Source: Triticum aestivum (lineage: Eukaryota; Streptophyta; Magnoliopsida; Poales; Poaceae). From it: a DNA stretch of 64,000 bases. A model generated the notes under the pieces. It had not been told where the DNA came from. It did not search any database and saw nothing but the letters and a program-made list of their open reading frames with translations. This document shows positions 46,870 to 58,301 of this stretch, piece by piece (within the stretch, counting starts at the first letter, position 1; the number at the start of each line of letters is the position of its first letter). Made by a program: the position numbers and the translations under genes. The DNA lies in the NCBI RefSeq assembly GCF_018294505.1, contig NC_057804.1, forward strand, positions 253,384,745 through 253,448,744, written 5' to 3'.

Positions 46870-47282
46870 ACGCAGAATTTGCTCGGTGCAGGGCGGATTT
46901 GGCGGTGGAGGCGTTGGTGGAACGTACGGCTCGGGTGAGTGTCCTACCTGTCATGCGGAACGACAAATAGGAGAACCCTCGCGAACGTTGCTACTGCTTC
47001 CTCCCCGCGTCATCCTATTGTGATTTTTCCCAAGGCAATGCAACCGAGATGAGAAGCATTCAAAATAAATTGGGGGGAAGCCAGCAACAAAAGCTCGAGA
47101 AAAACCGAAATGACGAAGAAAATACAACGAATAAAATAGAGTTCCAACATAATTATACATTGACCCATACATGAAAGATAACAACATGCCAGGTTCAACT
47201 ACTCTCATACATGAAACGAAACATCATGACTCGTACGACTACATCCGTACACCATCCTGACGACTGCGAATACTCGGAAGCT

Positions 47283-48087
47283 CTACTGCTCTGCTGGTGC
47301 TGCGGGGTCCTCTCCTGAAGCAGACTCGGAACCTGAGCTGACATGGTTAACTGAGACCTCTGGGTTAAAGGTGACACGATGATGCTGCCTCGAGGGCTCT
47401 CCCTCCGGGGCAGGGGTAGGATGAAGCATCGGGGCTACAGGAGTAGAGAGAAGTGAAACCCACTCAGCAAGAGCACTAAGAGGACTCACGGTCGCGGTGC
47501 CCGAGCTACTCAGAGGAGTAAACGGTGAAACAGGGGAACTAGAACTGGATGGAATATAAGGAGTAAATCCCACAGATGCTGGAGCAGTGACTGATCTAGT
47601 AGAGGCTAAAGCAGTATGGGCACGAGTCAGCTCTCGAGCCAGCTCGTGGATCATAAGATAGCTAGCAGTGATATAACGAGAAAGGTGGCTAGCAACACTA
47701 TCAGACTCCGGATCAATGATAGGGAAACGGACACGACCATTATCGTGCAGAGAAGGATAGTAGTAGAAACCTGGGTGGTTCTGCATCCAGACCTCGTTGT
47801 ACCAAAGCTCAACAAGGACCTCGAATGCAGCAAACTGGACAGCCTGAGAAGCGGTAAAAGATTAACCGCTCCGAGAGGTACGAGTGTAAGTGCTGGAACT
47901 GGAACTGGTGTGAAGAGTAACCACAGTGTGATACTCATACACTAAGTCTGCTAGACGCTCCCGGTACACACGATAGGCTGGGTCATCACCGAGGGGGACA
48001 AGCGGCACCACACGTTACGAAGGAGATGCGATGACGTGTACAGCATCAGCTGCAACTGGCACGGATATGGGACCAGAGCCATCTACA
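47283..48087 (-). pseudogene. L extra ORF between primer site and gag, two stops
   Basis: An open phase of about 268 codons runs leftwards from about 48087 and ends at 47283, interrupted by TAA codons near 48018 and 47868. It includes YRVYRERLADLVYEYHTVV, QFAAFEVLVELWYNEVWM and NHPGFYYYP, then a Ser/Pro/Thr-rich half and an acidic end (SGSESASGEDPAAPAEQ). It is distinct from gag, which starts 400 bp further on. I recognise no domain; extra ORFs ahead of gag are unusual. An upstream exon is possible because GTGAGTG-like sequence lies just before it. The 47282-46870 gap shows nothing supported. Confidence 0.55.
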
Positions 48088-48233
48088 CTCACAACAATTA
48101 GCAGGTTAGCATAAAAATAAAACAAGTGCATGCAATGCAACAACCAGCTAAAAATGCTACCGGCACTCAACTACAACTCGTATCTAGCGTCCAGTTAACA
48201 TGTCGTAGTCTAGCGTGGCCTACAGTCAGCGCG

Positions 48234-48245
48234 GCTCTAATACCA
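48234..48245 (-). other. L primer-binding site (initiator tRNA-Met, one mismatch)
   Basis: The minus strand reads TGGTATTAGAGC, 5 bases inside the 5' LTR; the usual site is TGGTATCAGAGC, so one C-to-T change has occurred. Confidence 0.85.
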
Positions 48246-48250
48246 AGCGT

Positions 48251-51200
48251 TGTGGCACCCCGGCTCAGAGCAACCGGTTTACCATGCATTGCCAGCCCAG
48301 AGACCTTGTCTTCTGGCAACACACAACATCTTGGTAGAGAAAACAACCGCTTTATTTATGCTAGCGGATCGGAGTTTATATTACAACAGTTGGCGAGGCC
48401 AAGCGGCACACATGGTGCAGCTGAACAATATTTACATTATTTAGTGAACATAAAGGGGCCTTGATCATGACAACTACACGACAGCGGAACAACGTCGTAG
48501 CAGAACTCCATAGCACAGGGACACCGATGTGGACACGATCTAGACTCGGACAACACTCCTTTCCAACGATACTTTCCTGAAATCTGGCATGACACGCCAG
48601 GTCAGTACATTGAATGTACTTGCAAGCTTACAACAAGCATAAACATAATGACAAACAATATCATGACAATTAACCAATTCATAATAATGCAACAATATAT
48701 CCAACATGCTGTGACCATGCTCTTGTGATAAAAGCCCCTCGGACTAGCTTACCAACCGTGATCGCTCTTGGATCACAAATGTACCAACCTCAAGGTGTCA
48801 ACTAGAGACATCTCGTGATCCTTCCGGCGATCACAACCATGACCAATATTTGGTCTCAAATAGTGATCCTTCCGGCGATCACAACCACGACCAATATTTG
48901 GTCTCAAACAGTGATCCTTTCGGCGATCACAACCACGACCAACACTTGGTCCAAATCAACACGATGGCCTTCCCACCACCAACAACAGTGCAAAATTCAT
49001 AACTTAGTGTGCAAGATTTATTAAACGTTGACCCATGGTGTGACCTACTTTCGAGCGTGTCCGTAACCGTGGACTCGGCTATCGATAGATTAATACACTC
49101 TGCAGAGGTAGCACACTGGACCCACACCACGGAAGCCATGGCCTTGAACTCCCATTCGGGTGGAACAACGACATTTCGACAAAACACCTCCATTGCCATG
49201 ACACTCTCCCGGCCACTCCGACTCACTCCCCATCGGGCTAGTCCTGGGTGCCCCCCTTTCTACCAAAGACACAACGACCACTGTCGTGGCCAAACATAAA
49301 CGATCCCACACGGGGACCCGGTACCATAAATTCAACAACGGGCACACAAGGTTACGTCTGCTTACCGGGCCAGGGTATCGCACGCCCATAACCTTCCCTA
49401 GTTAAAGGCACCGACCAGAGGCATGACAACGGAACGAATAAAGGCCATCCCATACCGGCAAATGTGGTTGCACTGGGAAAACTCGATTCAACGGCACCAT
49501 GACCCGGTCAACAATGTATTCATGTTGAGTTATTTTCCGGTTCAACTTAAAGTGAAAATAACTGGCGTCATAATGCCATGACATGCAACACTAACATATG
49601 CATCACATATCAACGGAAATGACTGAGTTAACTATATCCACACTAAGCATCAACAACTCATGACACTTCTCTGGTTGAGATCAAACCTCACTTTAAACAG
49701 AATCTTTTCTAGCAAATTTATGGTTTTTACTCATGCAAGAAAATAACTCCACTAATTGTTTATATCCATAACCATATTATCCTTTCATCACCGAAAAACT
49801 AAATCCTCGTTTCTTTACCAACTAAGTTCACTTCAAACTTTCTGTAAATAAAGCATATTCGCTTAAACAAGCATTTAACAGAATATAATTAACATATTAA
49901 TGATTTAAATGCATGGATAATCATTTGTTCAAGTAGAAAATCACAAATATTGTAATGGCACCATGAAAATGTTGCTGTGGCTTGCCTTAGTGCAGATGAG
50001 GTTCACAAGCCTCCTGGTGATCCTCAAGACAAGCCTGACCTTCTGAAAATATTTAAAAACACAAAAATAAATCATCAAGAAACCTTCTGAAATTCACCAG
50101 AAAATCTAGACAGCAGGGAAAAATCCCATCTTTGGTGAGCTGCTAGATTTTTGCGCAAAGAACACAATGCAAAAAGAATCAATTCATTTGGACTCATGGT
50201 TAAAAAGTTTTGGTTGTTTGAAGTTCTCTGAATTTAATTAAATTTTGAATTTAAATAAACAGACTTAGGGGGGGGGGAGGGGTTGATGTCGAAGGCGTAA
50301 AGCCCCGGGGCGCCACCACTCATACCGCTTTGCGCGCGTACTGAGTGGCTGACTAGCGGGCCCCGCTAGTTAGGTGAGGTGGAGGGGGAGAGGGAAACAG
50401 AGGGCAGCGAGGCTTCGCCGGAGCACACCTCAGCGACGAGGGCTCCTTGGCTAAAACGGGAGGGAGGGATCGAGAGAGGAGACGGAGGCGCACCTGCCCA
50501 TACCTGTAGAGTAGCTAGGGGTGGTTGGACGGCGCCAGAATCAGCCTCGCCAGCGGAGGCAGAGAGCAGCGATCACCGGAGACGAAGACGACGCGACTAG
50601 AGATGACTCCAGGGGCTCCAACTGGGCAGAATGGCACCACCGGAGAGTGGCGGAGGCCCTGGAAGGGTTGCCCTGGCCTGGGAAGGGCTGGACCTGTAGA
50701 GATGACCCGAGGGGACGCCGGCAATCTCGATCTCAGGGATAGCGGCCCGCGGCCTGCCCGGCCGGGCTACGGCTTTCTACGCACTTGTGGAGTGTGTGGG
50801 AGTGGAGGAGGGAGCTCGAGGAGGTTGGGGATGGCCCTATTTATAGCCGAGCATTGAGGGGGTTTCGGGATCCATCGGTGGACACCTGGCCGCGGCGTCA
50901 GTGAGAGGGGGAGAAGAAGACGTAGCTCACGCGGGGACTGTTGGCGAACGGGGACGAGCACATGGGCGAGAGGAAGACGACGAGCACAGTGCGTCGCGCA
51001 CTGTGGCATTGGCCGGACCATGCCCGTGCCCACTACGGCGAACTCCGGCATCGGCGAGTGCCAGGGGGGAGTTAAGGGGGTCGAGACGATGATTGTGGCG
51101 CGGTTTGGCATGCTCAGGCAGGCGGGGCAGCAAGCATGCGTGCAACGGAGCACTCGGCGGCACTCAGAGCGCGTCGGTTGCATGCTAGCATACCTGGACG

Positions 51201-51898
51201 AACGCGGTCACCGCGTGAACTATGACCTCAGGCCGACCTAAGCCCAAACTTCATGCATGTCATGTTGTTCGTGGTAGTTTTAAATGTTACCACGCTGGGG
51301 TTTGGGTTTAGGTGCAGTAGATATGATTTCACACTCCTAGTAAGTTTTTGGACAGTAACTTTGAGAGCTTACTGTGGTCAAACCACTGGGAGTTGAGGGC
51401 TGGGCTTTGGAGGCTAGCAATCATCTACTAAGGTGATGATGCACTAGAAAAACCAGCTACAATGGAGCAAGTAAAATGGTACTTGTTGTAGAAACTACCC
51501 TTTCTGTCCAGAACAGATTTTTTTTCTATAGCCAAAATATTCCAAAAAGGCATGAAATATTTTTGCTCAGAAAGGTGCCCTAGGGTTCAAAGAATAATTG
51601 GGATTTTTCTCAGAATTTTATGGGCAAGAAAATTGGAGTTGCTTTGGAGCATATTGAGCTAGCTAGGGTTTAAGAGGGGAAAATGAATATTTTTCATTAA
51701 AGAAAAATATTCTAAATATTATCTTGAGGTGAACCAGAGATGGAATGATGGTTAGAGGGGGAGATGAAGCACTTGGGTGAGATCCAAGGGGTACCCAAGT
51801 GGTTAAGTCCGTATGAAAAGATTCCAAAACTCCAAATTTCAAATACAAACCAACTGAAAATCAGGCAAAGAAGAGAGGGCAAAAACCAGGCTGTCACA
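48251..51898 (-). repeat. L 5' LTR
   Basis: This is 3648 bp; its TATA box is at 50838-50845 (minus). It has one more ~48-bp tandem unit than the 3' LTR, and lacks a ~20-bp segment of the GC-rich part near 50900 that the 3' LTR has at about 41517-41535. Confidence 0.93.
48815..48958. repeat. Tandem 48-bp repeat, 3 copies, in L 5' LTR
   Basis: Units start at 48815, 48863 and 48911. The last unit carries the same caacacttggtcc variant as the last unit of the 3' LTR, so the difference is one extra or lost internal unit. Confidence 0.88.
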
Positions 51899-51903
51899 GC
51901 CGG

Positions 51904-53814
51904 ATCCCTTGGCACCCTCTTGGCCCTTCTCCTTGTCCCACCGCTCATACTCGGCTTTCTGCTTCTCAGCGAGCAGCTCAACTTGCCGGTAGTTCTGGAG
52001 GTCATGGCCCTTGGTGCGGTGGATCTTGCAATACTGCTTGTCGGTAGCCCCCAAGGCCCAGCAAGCGGCACACCCGACAACCTCCTTGCCGTGGTTGCTT
52101 GCCTTGGCCATCTTGGTGGTGCCGGTGTCATCAGACCCCTCGACGACAAACACGGTCTTGCCCTTACACTTCCTGTTATGGCACCGACCCTTCTTTGCCG
52201 GGGTGGCGGTGTCATCCGTGGAGTTGGTTTCCGCGCCGGCGTCCTCGCCGGGGTACTTCCTCCCCTCTTCAGCTCGAGCGCACCGATCGGCCAGAACATA
52301 AAGCTCGGCCACATCCTTGACCTTGTTCATCGCCAGCTCCTCACGCATCTTGTGGTTGCGCACATTCTGATGGAATACACTGATCACGGCGGCAGGATGA
52401 ACGTCTGGAATATTGTACTGCACTTGGCTGAACCTTTGGATGTACTTGCGCAAGTTTTCTCCCTCCTTCCGGGGGATGATATGCAGATCACTCGCCTGGC
52501 CATGAGCTTGGTGGCCTCCAGTAAAGGCGCCAACAAACTCATGACACAGATCCGCCCAAGAAGAAATGGAGTCCACCGGCAAGTGCATCAACCATGACAT
52601 AACATTGGGCTTGAGTGCTAATGGAAAGTAATTGGCAAGCACCTAATCGTCGCGAGCCCTAGAATCATGCATCGGGATGGTGTAGATGCTGAGGAACTCC
52701 GACGGGTGGGTCTTGCCGTTGTACTTCTCGCCCAAGTTGGGCTTGAACGTGCGGTGGGAGGGCCACTGGAACTGCCGCAGCTCACGGGTGAAGGCCGGGC
52801 AGCCCACCTCGTAGGGTAGGCCACCGTAGCCTCCCGGTGCTGGGTGGTCCATAGTGGGCCCTGCCCGCCTGTCCGACTGGAGGCGCGCATCACGTCGGCG
52901 CTCGATGGTGGTTCGGGCGTCTTCATGGGCTCGCTCTTGAAGAACTTGACGCTGGTCGCGGTGGGTCCACAGATCAGACGATGCTATGGAGATATCATTA
53001 CGAGCATTGTTGTGACGGATCGACACCCGCAATGGCTGATGTGGAGGAGGAGAGTGCACCGTGGCCACATCGCCTCCGGCCCGTCCACCGCTAGCATGCG
53101 GTGGCTCGACAGAGCGACGGCCTACGTGTCCCACCGGTCGCAACTCATCTTTGTTGGCGATGCCGGCGAGGCTCCGGATGGTGGCCCTCCATTCATCGAG
53201 CTTCTCCGCAACGGGAGGATAGTCGAGGAGCAGCTGCGCGCGTGCTAGGGCTTCTGCTGGTGTGGGCGGCGGCGAAAGCTGCGTGACCGTGATGTGCTTC
53301 GACTTCTAACTATGTTAGAAGGAGCTCCATCACGGCCCTGCGGCCGTCCGCCACCTCCGCCAACACCTCGGTGCACATGCTGGACCTCCTCGTCATGTGA
53401 AGGGCACACGAGACTATTCCCAGGGCGGCGCCCAGGGTCACCAGCGGGGCGGGGCTACTCATCACACACGACCTAAGAAGAGCGCGCCGTGGGCGCCGGT
53501 GTTGGTGTCTTGGAGGTCGCCGCAACGCCGTTTGGTGGCACGACAATGCCCCTGGAGGGCCCCGCGCCGCCCACGGGGGGCCCAACTCCGTCTTTGGAGT
53601 TCGTGGCATGTGGCTCGTCGCTTGGCGCATGAACGACGCTGCTCACCAGGCCCGGACTGCCTGGGTGATGTGGATGTTTGCGGGCTGCGCCACGGGTTCT
53701 CTCCGCGGCTGGCCCCCTACTGGTCCGCACCGATATAGGCAGTCCGGTCCCAGACGAACCGATCGCCGTGGTCGTCTTCTTCTTGGGAGCCATGGCGATG
53801 AAGAATCGTGCCAC
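51904..53814 (-). pseudogene. O gag
   Basis: Minus ORF 53814-53473 begins close to the primer site (MAPKKKTTTAIGSSGTGLP at its eighth codon, probably the true start) and is Pro/Ser-rich. After frame changes, 53143-52643 and 52642-51904 carry the capsid: HPSEFLSIYTIPMHDSR, a TAG, then SWLMHLPVDSISSWADLCHE, RKEGENLRKYIQRFSQVQYN and KDVAELYVLADRCARAEEGR. A Cys/His-containing segment (CAACWALGATDKQYCKIH) near 52030 stands where a zinc knuckle is expected. The TAG between the two ORFs is one C-to-T step from CAG. The frame ends at the L insertion and resumes at 38920. Confidence 0.88.
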
Positions 53815-53848
53815 TGGCTACAAAACCAGATGCTCACTACTGCGCCCC

Positions 53849-53867
53849 CTACCTGGCGCGCCAAAGA
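53849..53867 (-). other. O primer-binding region
   Basis: Inside the 5' LTR the minus strand reads ATCTTTGGCGCGCCAGGTA. TGGCGCGCCAGGTAGGGGG-type sequences sit at this place in several Triticeae gypsy families; the tRNA is not identified. Confidence 0.6.
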
Positions 53868-54996
53868 TGTTGGTGGGAAAAGATACCTATGGGATAACAG
53901 GAATCCCTACTATGGTTGCGGGGCGCTGGGTGGTGAGGAGAGCAGGATCAGCAGTCAGTTCGAGCACGCGGATCATTTACCCAGGTTCGGGCCGCAGAGA
54001 TGTCTAACACCCTAGTCCTGCTTTGATGTGTGTATTTGTGTTCTTGAGGTTCTTGAACTAGCTACAGTGGGCGTAACTTGTCCAAAAGTCTGAATCCTTC
54101 TCTTGGATGCCTTAGGCCTCCTTTTATAGGCAAGGGGATCGCCACAGTGGCACATAGGAGGTGGCATCGGGGTACTGCGGTTGAGCCTATCGCTAGCTAT
54201 TACGGGACAAGACGCATTTAATGCGCCTCTGATGTGTCCCCTCCACTTTACCGCCGCTTCGCCTCGTCTCGACACGCGCCTGGGACAGCGAGGTAGCCAG
54301 CGCCATGTAGGCTGGCAGGCTACTGAGGTGGCGCGGTGGCGGGGCCTTCACGAAGATTTGCATGCCACCATGTACGCATGCGCTGAGTTGGTTGAGAAGC
54401 CTTGTGCTGACACGCAGGTGACTGCCCAGCTGGTGGGCTAGCAGCTGCATGGGAGCGGTAGCAGGAGCTTGGTGGGTGCAGGCCTGGTTGTGGCCTCGCG
54501 GACGTCCTCGGCAAGGGCCCCGGCAAGGGTCTTGCCACGGCGCTGCGGTCATCCCCGGCAAGGGCCTTGCCGGGGGTCTTGTGGGTTTATTTGGCGAGGA
54601 TCCCGTCGAGGTTTGTCATCTTCTACTCTTCTGATTTGAAACATTCCTTATTTTCACAAAGATCTGCATGACACCATGGAGGCGCCTCCCGAGCCCTGGT
54701 CCCAACGCGGTTGGCACCGCTGGAGGAACTGGGGCTCAAGGGTGGCTCGCCCTGCTTGCGTCGGGTAGGCTGCCCCAGCAAGGGCCTTGCCGGGGCCGTG
54801 TGGGCTGCCCCGACAAGGACCTTGCCCGAGGAAACCACTTTGCCTTCTGGCTCTTTATGCTTCTGTTGGTTTGACTGTATGTTGTGGCTCTGATTTCCTG
54901 TCTCTGCCCTGCTTAAGTGTGGTCGTGGGCGCGGCTCTGACTGCCCGTGCACAAATAAGGGGTACAAAAGAGCGCCCCTATTTTGGTACACCGACA
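53868..54996 (-). repeat. O 5' LTR
   Basis: This is 1129 bp; its TATA box TATAAAAG is at 54121-54128 on the minus strand. It contains the perfect hairpin palindrome at 54553-54575 and a one-mismatch copy at 54773-54795. It matches 4108-5235 over its whole length. Confidence 0.92.
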
Positions 54997-55001
54997 CGCG
55001 G

Positions 55002-55214
55002 GGCTGGGCCTTGCCGACGCAGAACATCAAGGCTTGCCCCTGCATCTTTTCCTAGGCTGTTCGCACGTCAAGGAGGATTCCTGAGCATCACGACTCAGGA
55101 GCCTAACTGGTCATGTAGCCCCTCACCCCTTGGGCTCATCCTGGTGATCCGGACGACCCAATGGCGGCTAAGGTACGCGTGGGGCCGGGCTCTGCCGACG
55201 CAGAACAACAAAGC
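55002..55214 (+). repeat. ~181-bp tandem repeat, end of unit 2 and unit 3
   Basis: Bases 55002-55058 complete unit 2. Unit 3 starts at about 55059 (gttcgcacgtcaagga) and fades after gccgacgcagaacaac near 55210. The array totals about 2.8 units. Confidence 0.85.
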
Positions 55215-55358
55215 AAACGGAAAAGCTGAAGGAGCATAATCTAGTTATTACAAGACATATTGTTCCAAAACAGATAGTTTTAAAACGCCTCCCCGAGGCA
55301 TGTCGCATGATGCAGGACAAACAAGCAAAAGCAGAATCGCCGGGCCACATCTTCAGAC

Positions 55359-58007
55359 TTAGGCATCACCACTGCCTGCCAGCAGAGCCTCATCGCCAGG
55401 CACGTCGCCCGTCCCACCGGCTTCAGTCGGAGGACCAACGACCAGGTACTTGCTCAGCATGGCGTCCACGAAGCTCTTCATGGCGGCAGCAACAACATCC
55501 TGGGAGTCGGCGTCTACCAGAGTAAGGAAGGAGGAGAGGTTGAAGCTGGCATCCTGGAGATAAAGATGGCTGAAGACGCACGTCAGGGCCGAGGAAGAAA
55601 GTGAGTGCGCCTCTCTTTCCACCAGGGATGCAAACCCGTCAACGACATCTTCGAGCACCGCCACAACTTCAGGAAGCAGAGCAGCAGGGCTCTCCCTCGG
55701 GTTCATCACCACCGCCTTTCTCGAGGGATCATCCCCAAAGAGTGCCCTCTGGGCCTTGTGGAAGCGTGCCTTGAGGGAGGAAAGGGTGTCGTGCTCCATG
55801 GCAGCCACCTTCTTGGCCTCGGCCAGGGCCACTTGGGCTGCCTCCGCCTCCTCCTTCAGCTTCGTCAGACGGTCGCGCTCTCCAGCCTGCTCTAAGGCCG
55901 TCTTCTTCACCTCGACGTCTTGGTTGGCGACAACAGCTTCCTGGGCCTTCAGCTTCCCTCACGCTCCTAGAGCTAGCTGGCCTGGGCGGCCTGCCAGTCC
56001 TGGAGAGCCCTCAGATTAGCCTCCGCCACGCGGCACCGGTCCTCAGCTTCTATGGCCTCCTGCCGCATCAGGTCGTGAGCCGTGGCGGCCACCCCAAGAG
56101 CCTTCTAGTCTTCTTCCGCAGAACCCCAGGCCGCACGAACAGACGCATCAGCCCTGAGCCAACCAGAGATCCATCCCAGGCGTCCCTACGCTGAACGACG
56201 ATCTGAGCCCCGAAGAACACCCTGGAGGAGATCCAGCGACGCCCTTGACTCTTCCAAAGTCCCAGAGGAAGAAGGAGCACCATGACTCGTCCACGTGCTG
56301 GGCAAGAGAGAAGACGCCCTGTGCGCCAAGGCAGAAGAAACCTCAGCCTCAGGAAGGACCGGGGGCTCTGGAGGCTGGTTGTCCTCAGCAGCCGTGACAA
56401 GGCTGGGTGCCGGAGGAGTCAGGCCTGCCGAGGGCACTGACACCTCCTCAGGACGGGCATCCATGTCCTTCGGAGATGGCATCACCTCTGGGGCTGCGGG
56501 GACAGCGGCACTCTTCTTCACCAGGGCCGAGTGGCCGCTTCATCGCTTGCGGCTGCGGCAACCTCCGTACCCTCCTTCTGCTTCTTCGACGATTGCTGCC
56601 TAACAACAGGAGAAGGCTCTTAGTACCACTTCAAGAACCAACAAGCAAGGTTAAGGGAGAGACTTACTGGTCGACGAAGGCATAGCTCCTCTTCATGCTC
56701 AGTAGCGGTCGCTGGGGTGGAGCAGCTGGCGCTGAGCTCTTGGGAGCAGGAGAGCTTGCGGTTGGCGCCGCCCGTGATGGCGTCGGCGAAGGTGGGCTGC
56801 TGCCCGGAGGAATCAGCACGGTCCTGATTTTCTTCATGACCGATCGCTTGGGCTGCTTCGAGGAGGCCACCCCAGACCTCGTGGTGACTCCTCAGGGGCG
56901 TGGCACATCCACCACCGAGGGCTCGTCATCATCATCATCGTCAGGAAGGTCGCGCAGGAGCTCCCTTTGCTGTGGGGTAGAGGATTCTTCCATAACCTCA
57001 TCCTCAGTGGCCTCGGAGGATTGGCCATCGGAGGACAGGTGCACCAAGGTAGTAGGCAGCAGGGAAGGCCCTAGCCGAATGAACCCAAGCTCGTTGAAGA
57101 CAGGCATGGCCGCGACAACCTCCTCGGCGTCATCACGGCAGTATAGCGGAAGCCAGTCTTTCGGAGGGTCACTCGGGTCCTTCCCGTTCAGCTAGAGCAA
57201 CACCTTGTTTAGCTCCTCCTCGGGAAGGGGGTCTCGGCGCAGGCGGATTTTGTCGTCATCACCACCAAGCTTCCACAATGGCCGAGGGCGGTCTTGAAGA
57301 GGCATGATGCGCTGCTTCAGGAACTCCCTGATGAGCATGGCCCCCATCAGCTTTGCACTCTTTAGCTCCCTATCCATCTTCCTCATGAACAGCGTCAGGG
57401 AAGGATCGATGATCTTCTCAGAACGCCACCACTTTTCGTCGACGGGGAATGCAGTCGACAGCTTCAACAAGCTCTGCGAGCTCTTGGCATCCATCAAAAC
57501 CCACTTCTTCACGGCATCCTCCACCTTCTTCCCGGCGTGGGAGATTGCGTTACCACCCCGTGCCGTGACAAAGCCGATGCACCCAACCGGATTGTCGCCG
57601 GTCTTGCGAAGGAAGAATAAGTTGCGGAACAGGGCAACAGAGGGTATCACCCCCATGAACGCCTCATAATAGAAGGCAAAAAGGGACAGAAGGCAAATGT
57701 ATTTGGCATGGATGTGGAGCGCGTGGAGACCATAGTGGTGAAGGATGGCGAAGAAGAAGCGGGAGAATGGAGGTACCAACCCCGAGTAGACGCTGTGCAT
57801 GAAGAAGGGGAAGAAGTTGCTTCCTGTGGGCTCCGGTGCAGTGGTGATGACCTGGATCACGGTCTTCTTACACTCATTGCTGTTGCTCTCCGTCAGGAGG
57901 AGCGTGGTCTGGAGCTTCTGCCCAGTCACGCAGGGCGCCAACAGCCCTGGCTCGTACCAGGCGGAGCCGGCAGCCGGGGCAGGAGCCACGGTCTTCTTGG
58001 CAGCCAT
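55359..58007 (-). pseudogene. H antisense multi-exon gene (gypsy-type-transposon / Transposase_28-like)
   Basis: I place the start at 58007 (MAAKKTVAPAPAAG); the phase is also open upstream to 58187. Exon 1 runs to 56668 with one TAG at 57192-57194. It contains SGLVPPFSRFFFAILHHYGL, HALHIHAKYICLLSLFAF and EAFMGVIPSVALFRNLFFL, resembling the domain in the F antisense gene. A Ser/Asp-rich and basic tail follows. A GT-AG intron lies at 56667-56600. The last part (55910-55359) is a coiled-coil-like Glu/Ala/Lys stretch followed by KYLVVGPPTEAGG and the stop. Frameshifts separate 56521-56186 from the flanking phases. The function is unknown and this copy is degenerate. Confidence 0.75.
56600..56667 (-). 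other. Intron of the H antisense gene
   Basis: The donor GTAAGT follows the end of exon 1 (YAFVDQ region) and the acceptor is CTGTTGTTAG. At 68 bp it is short for a plant intron but above the usual minimum. Confidence 0.55.
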
Positions 58008-58282
58008 CAAGCAGAAGATTTGGGAGCAAATTGACAAATCTGTTGAGTTCTTCCGCTGCAGGGAGAAAGCGATCTCGAGCAAGACGAAGAAGGAGCAATG
58101 AAAACCTGGCGGCAGGAGGCGCCCCGTTTTTGTCAGACGGGAGCAGTTGCCGAGGCACCATGAGGAAATGGAGTCGCCCACATCCAATCAATCGCCAGGC
58201 GTCATCAAGGCCATAGGTGGTTAGGGCCCGCGGTGCTCTGCACTTTCCCTTTGGCTTTGCCTAGAAGCCAAGTTCGAGCACG

Positions 58283-58301
58283 CCTTGGGCTCGGGGGCTA
58301 C
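58283..58301 (+). other. H polypurine tract
   Basis: ccttgggctcgggggctac directly precedes the LTR start TGTCGGCG. Confidence 0.8.

Larger units (their letters stand above)
38921..51898 (-). mobile_element. L: chromovirus-type Ty3/gypsy retrotransposon with 3.6-kb LTRs
   Basis: Long LTRs begin TGTGACAGCCTGG on the minus strand and end GGTGCCACA. The interior (42536-48250) encodes an extra 5' ORF, gag, protease, RT, RNase H, integrase and a C-terminal chromodomain. The target duplication GCCGG is exact (38916-38920, 51899-51903). Very long LTRs, an initiator-Met primer site and a chromodomain point to the Tekay/Del clade. Total 12,978 bp. By-eye LTR divergence over the first 360 bp is about 5%. 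Confidence 0.94.
4108..54996 (-). mobile_element. O: Tat-lineage Ty3/gypsy retrotransposon hosting four nested elements
   Basis: The ends are TGTCGGTGTACC (5' LTR start, minus strand, at 54996) and an LTR end at 4108. The 5-bp target duplication CGCGG lies at 4103-4107 and 54997-55001. Removing A1, C, F and L and their 5-bp duplications leaves about 11.0 kb: LTR, primer site, gag, protease, RT, RNase H, a second archaeal-type RNase H, integrase, a post-pol region with an antisense B3 gene, polypurine tract, LTR. The second RNase H and the antisense gene place it in the Tat lineage. Every coding segment carries stops or frameshifts. Confidence 0.93.

Noticed and set aside
48815..48958. Regular repeats resembling a CRISPR array
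   Set aside because: The 48-bp units are directly adjacent without unique spacers, lie in an LTR of a plant retrotransposon, and have no cas genes.
51764..52597. Long plus-strand ORF of 277 codons
   Set aside because: It is the opposite-strand shadow of O gag and begins inside the L LTR. Its sequence is Leu/Val-rich without a domain, and gag motifs are clear on the minus strand.
53473..53814. MAPKKK start suggesting a kinase or nuclear protein
   Set aside because: It lies directly inside the O primer site and leads into the gag region; the similarity to a MAPKKK name is only in the letters, with no kinase motifs.
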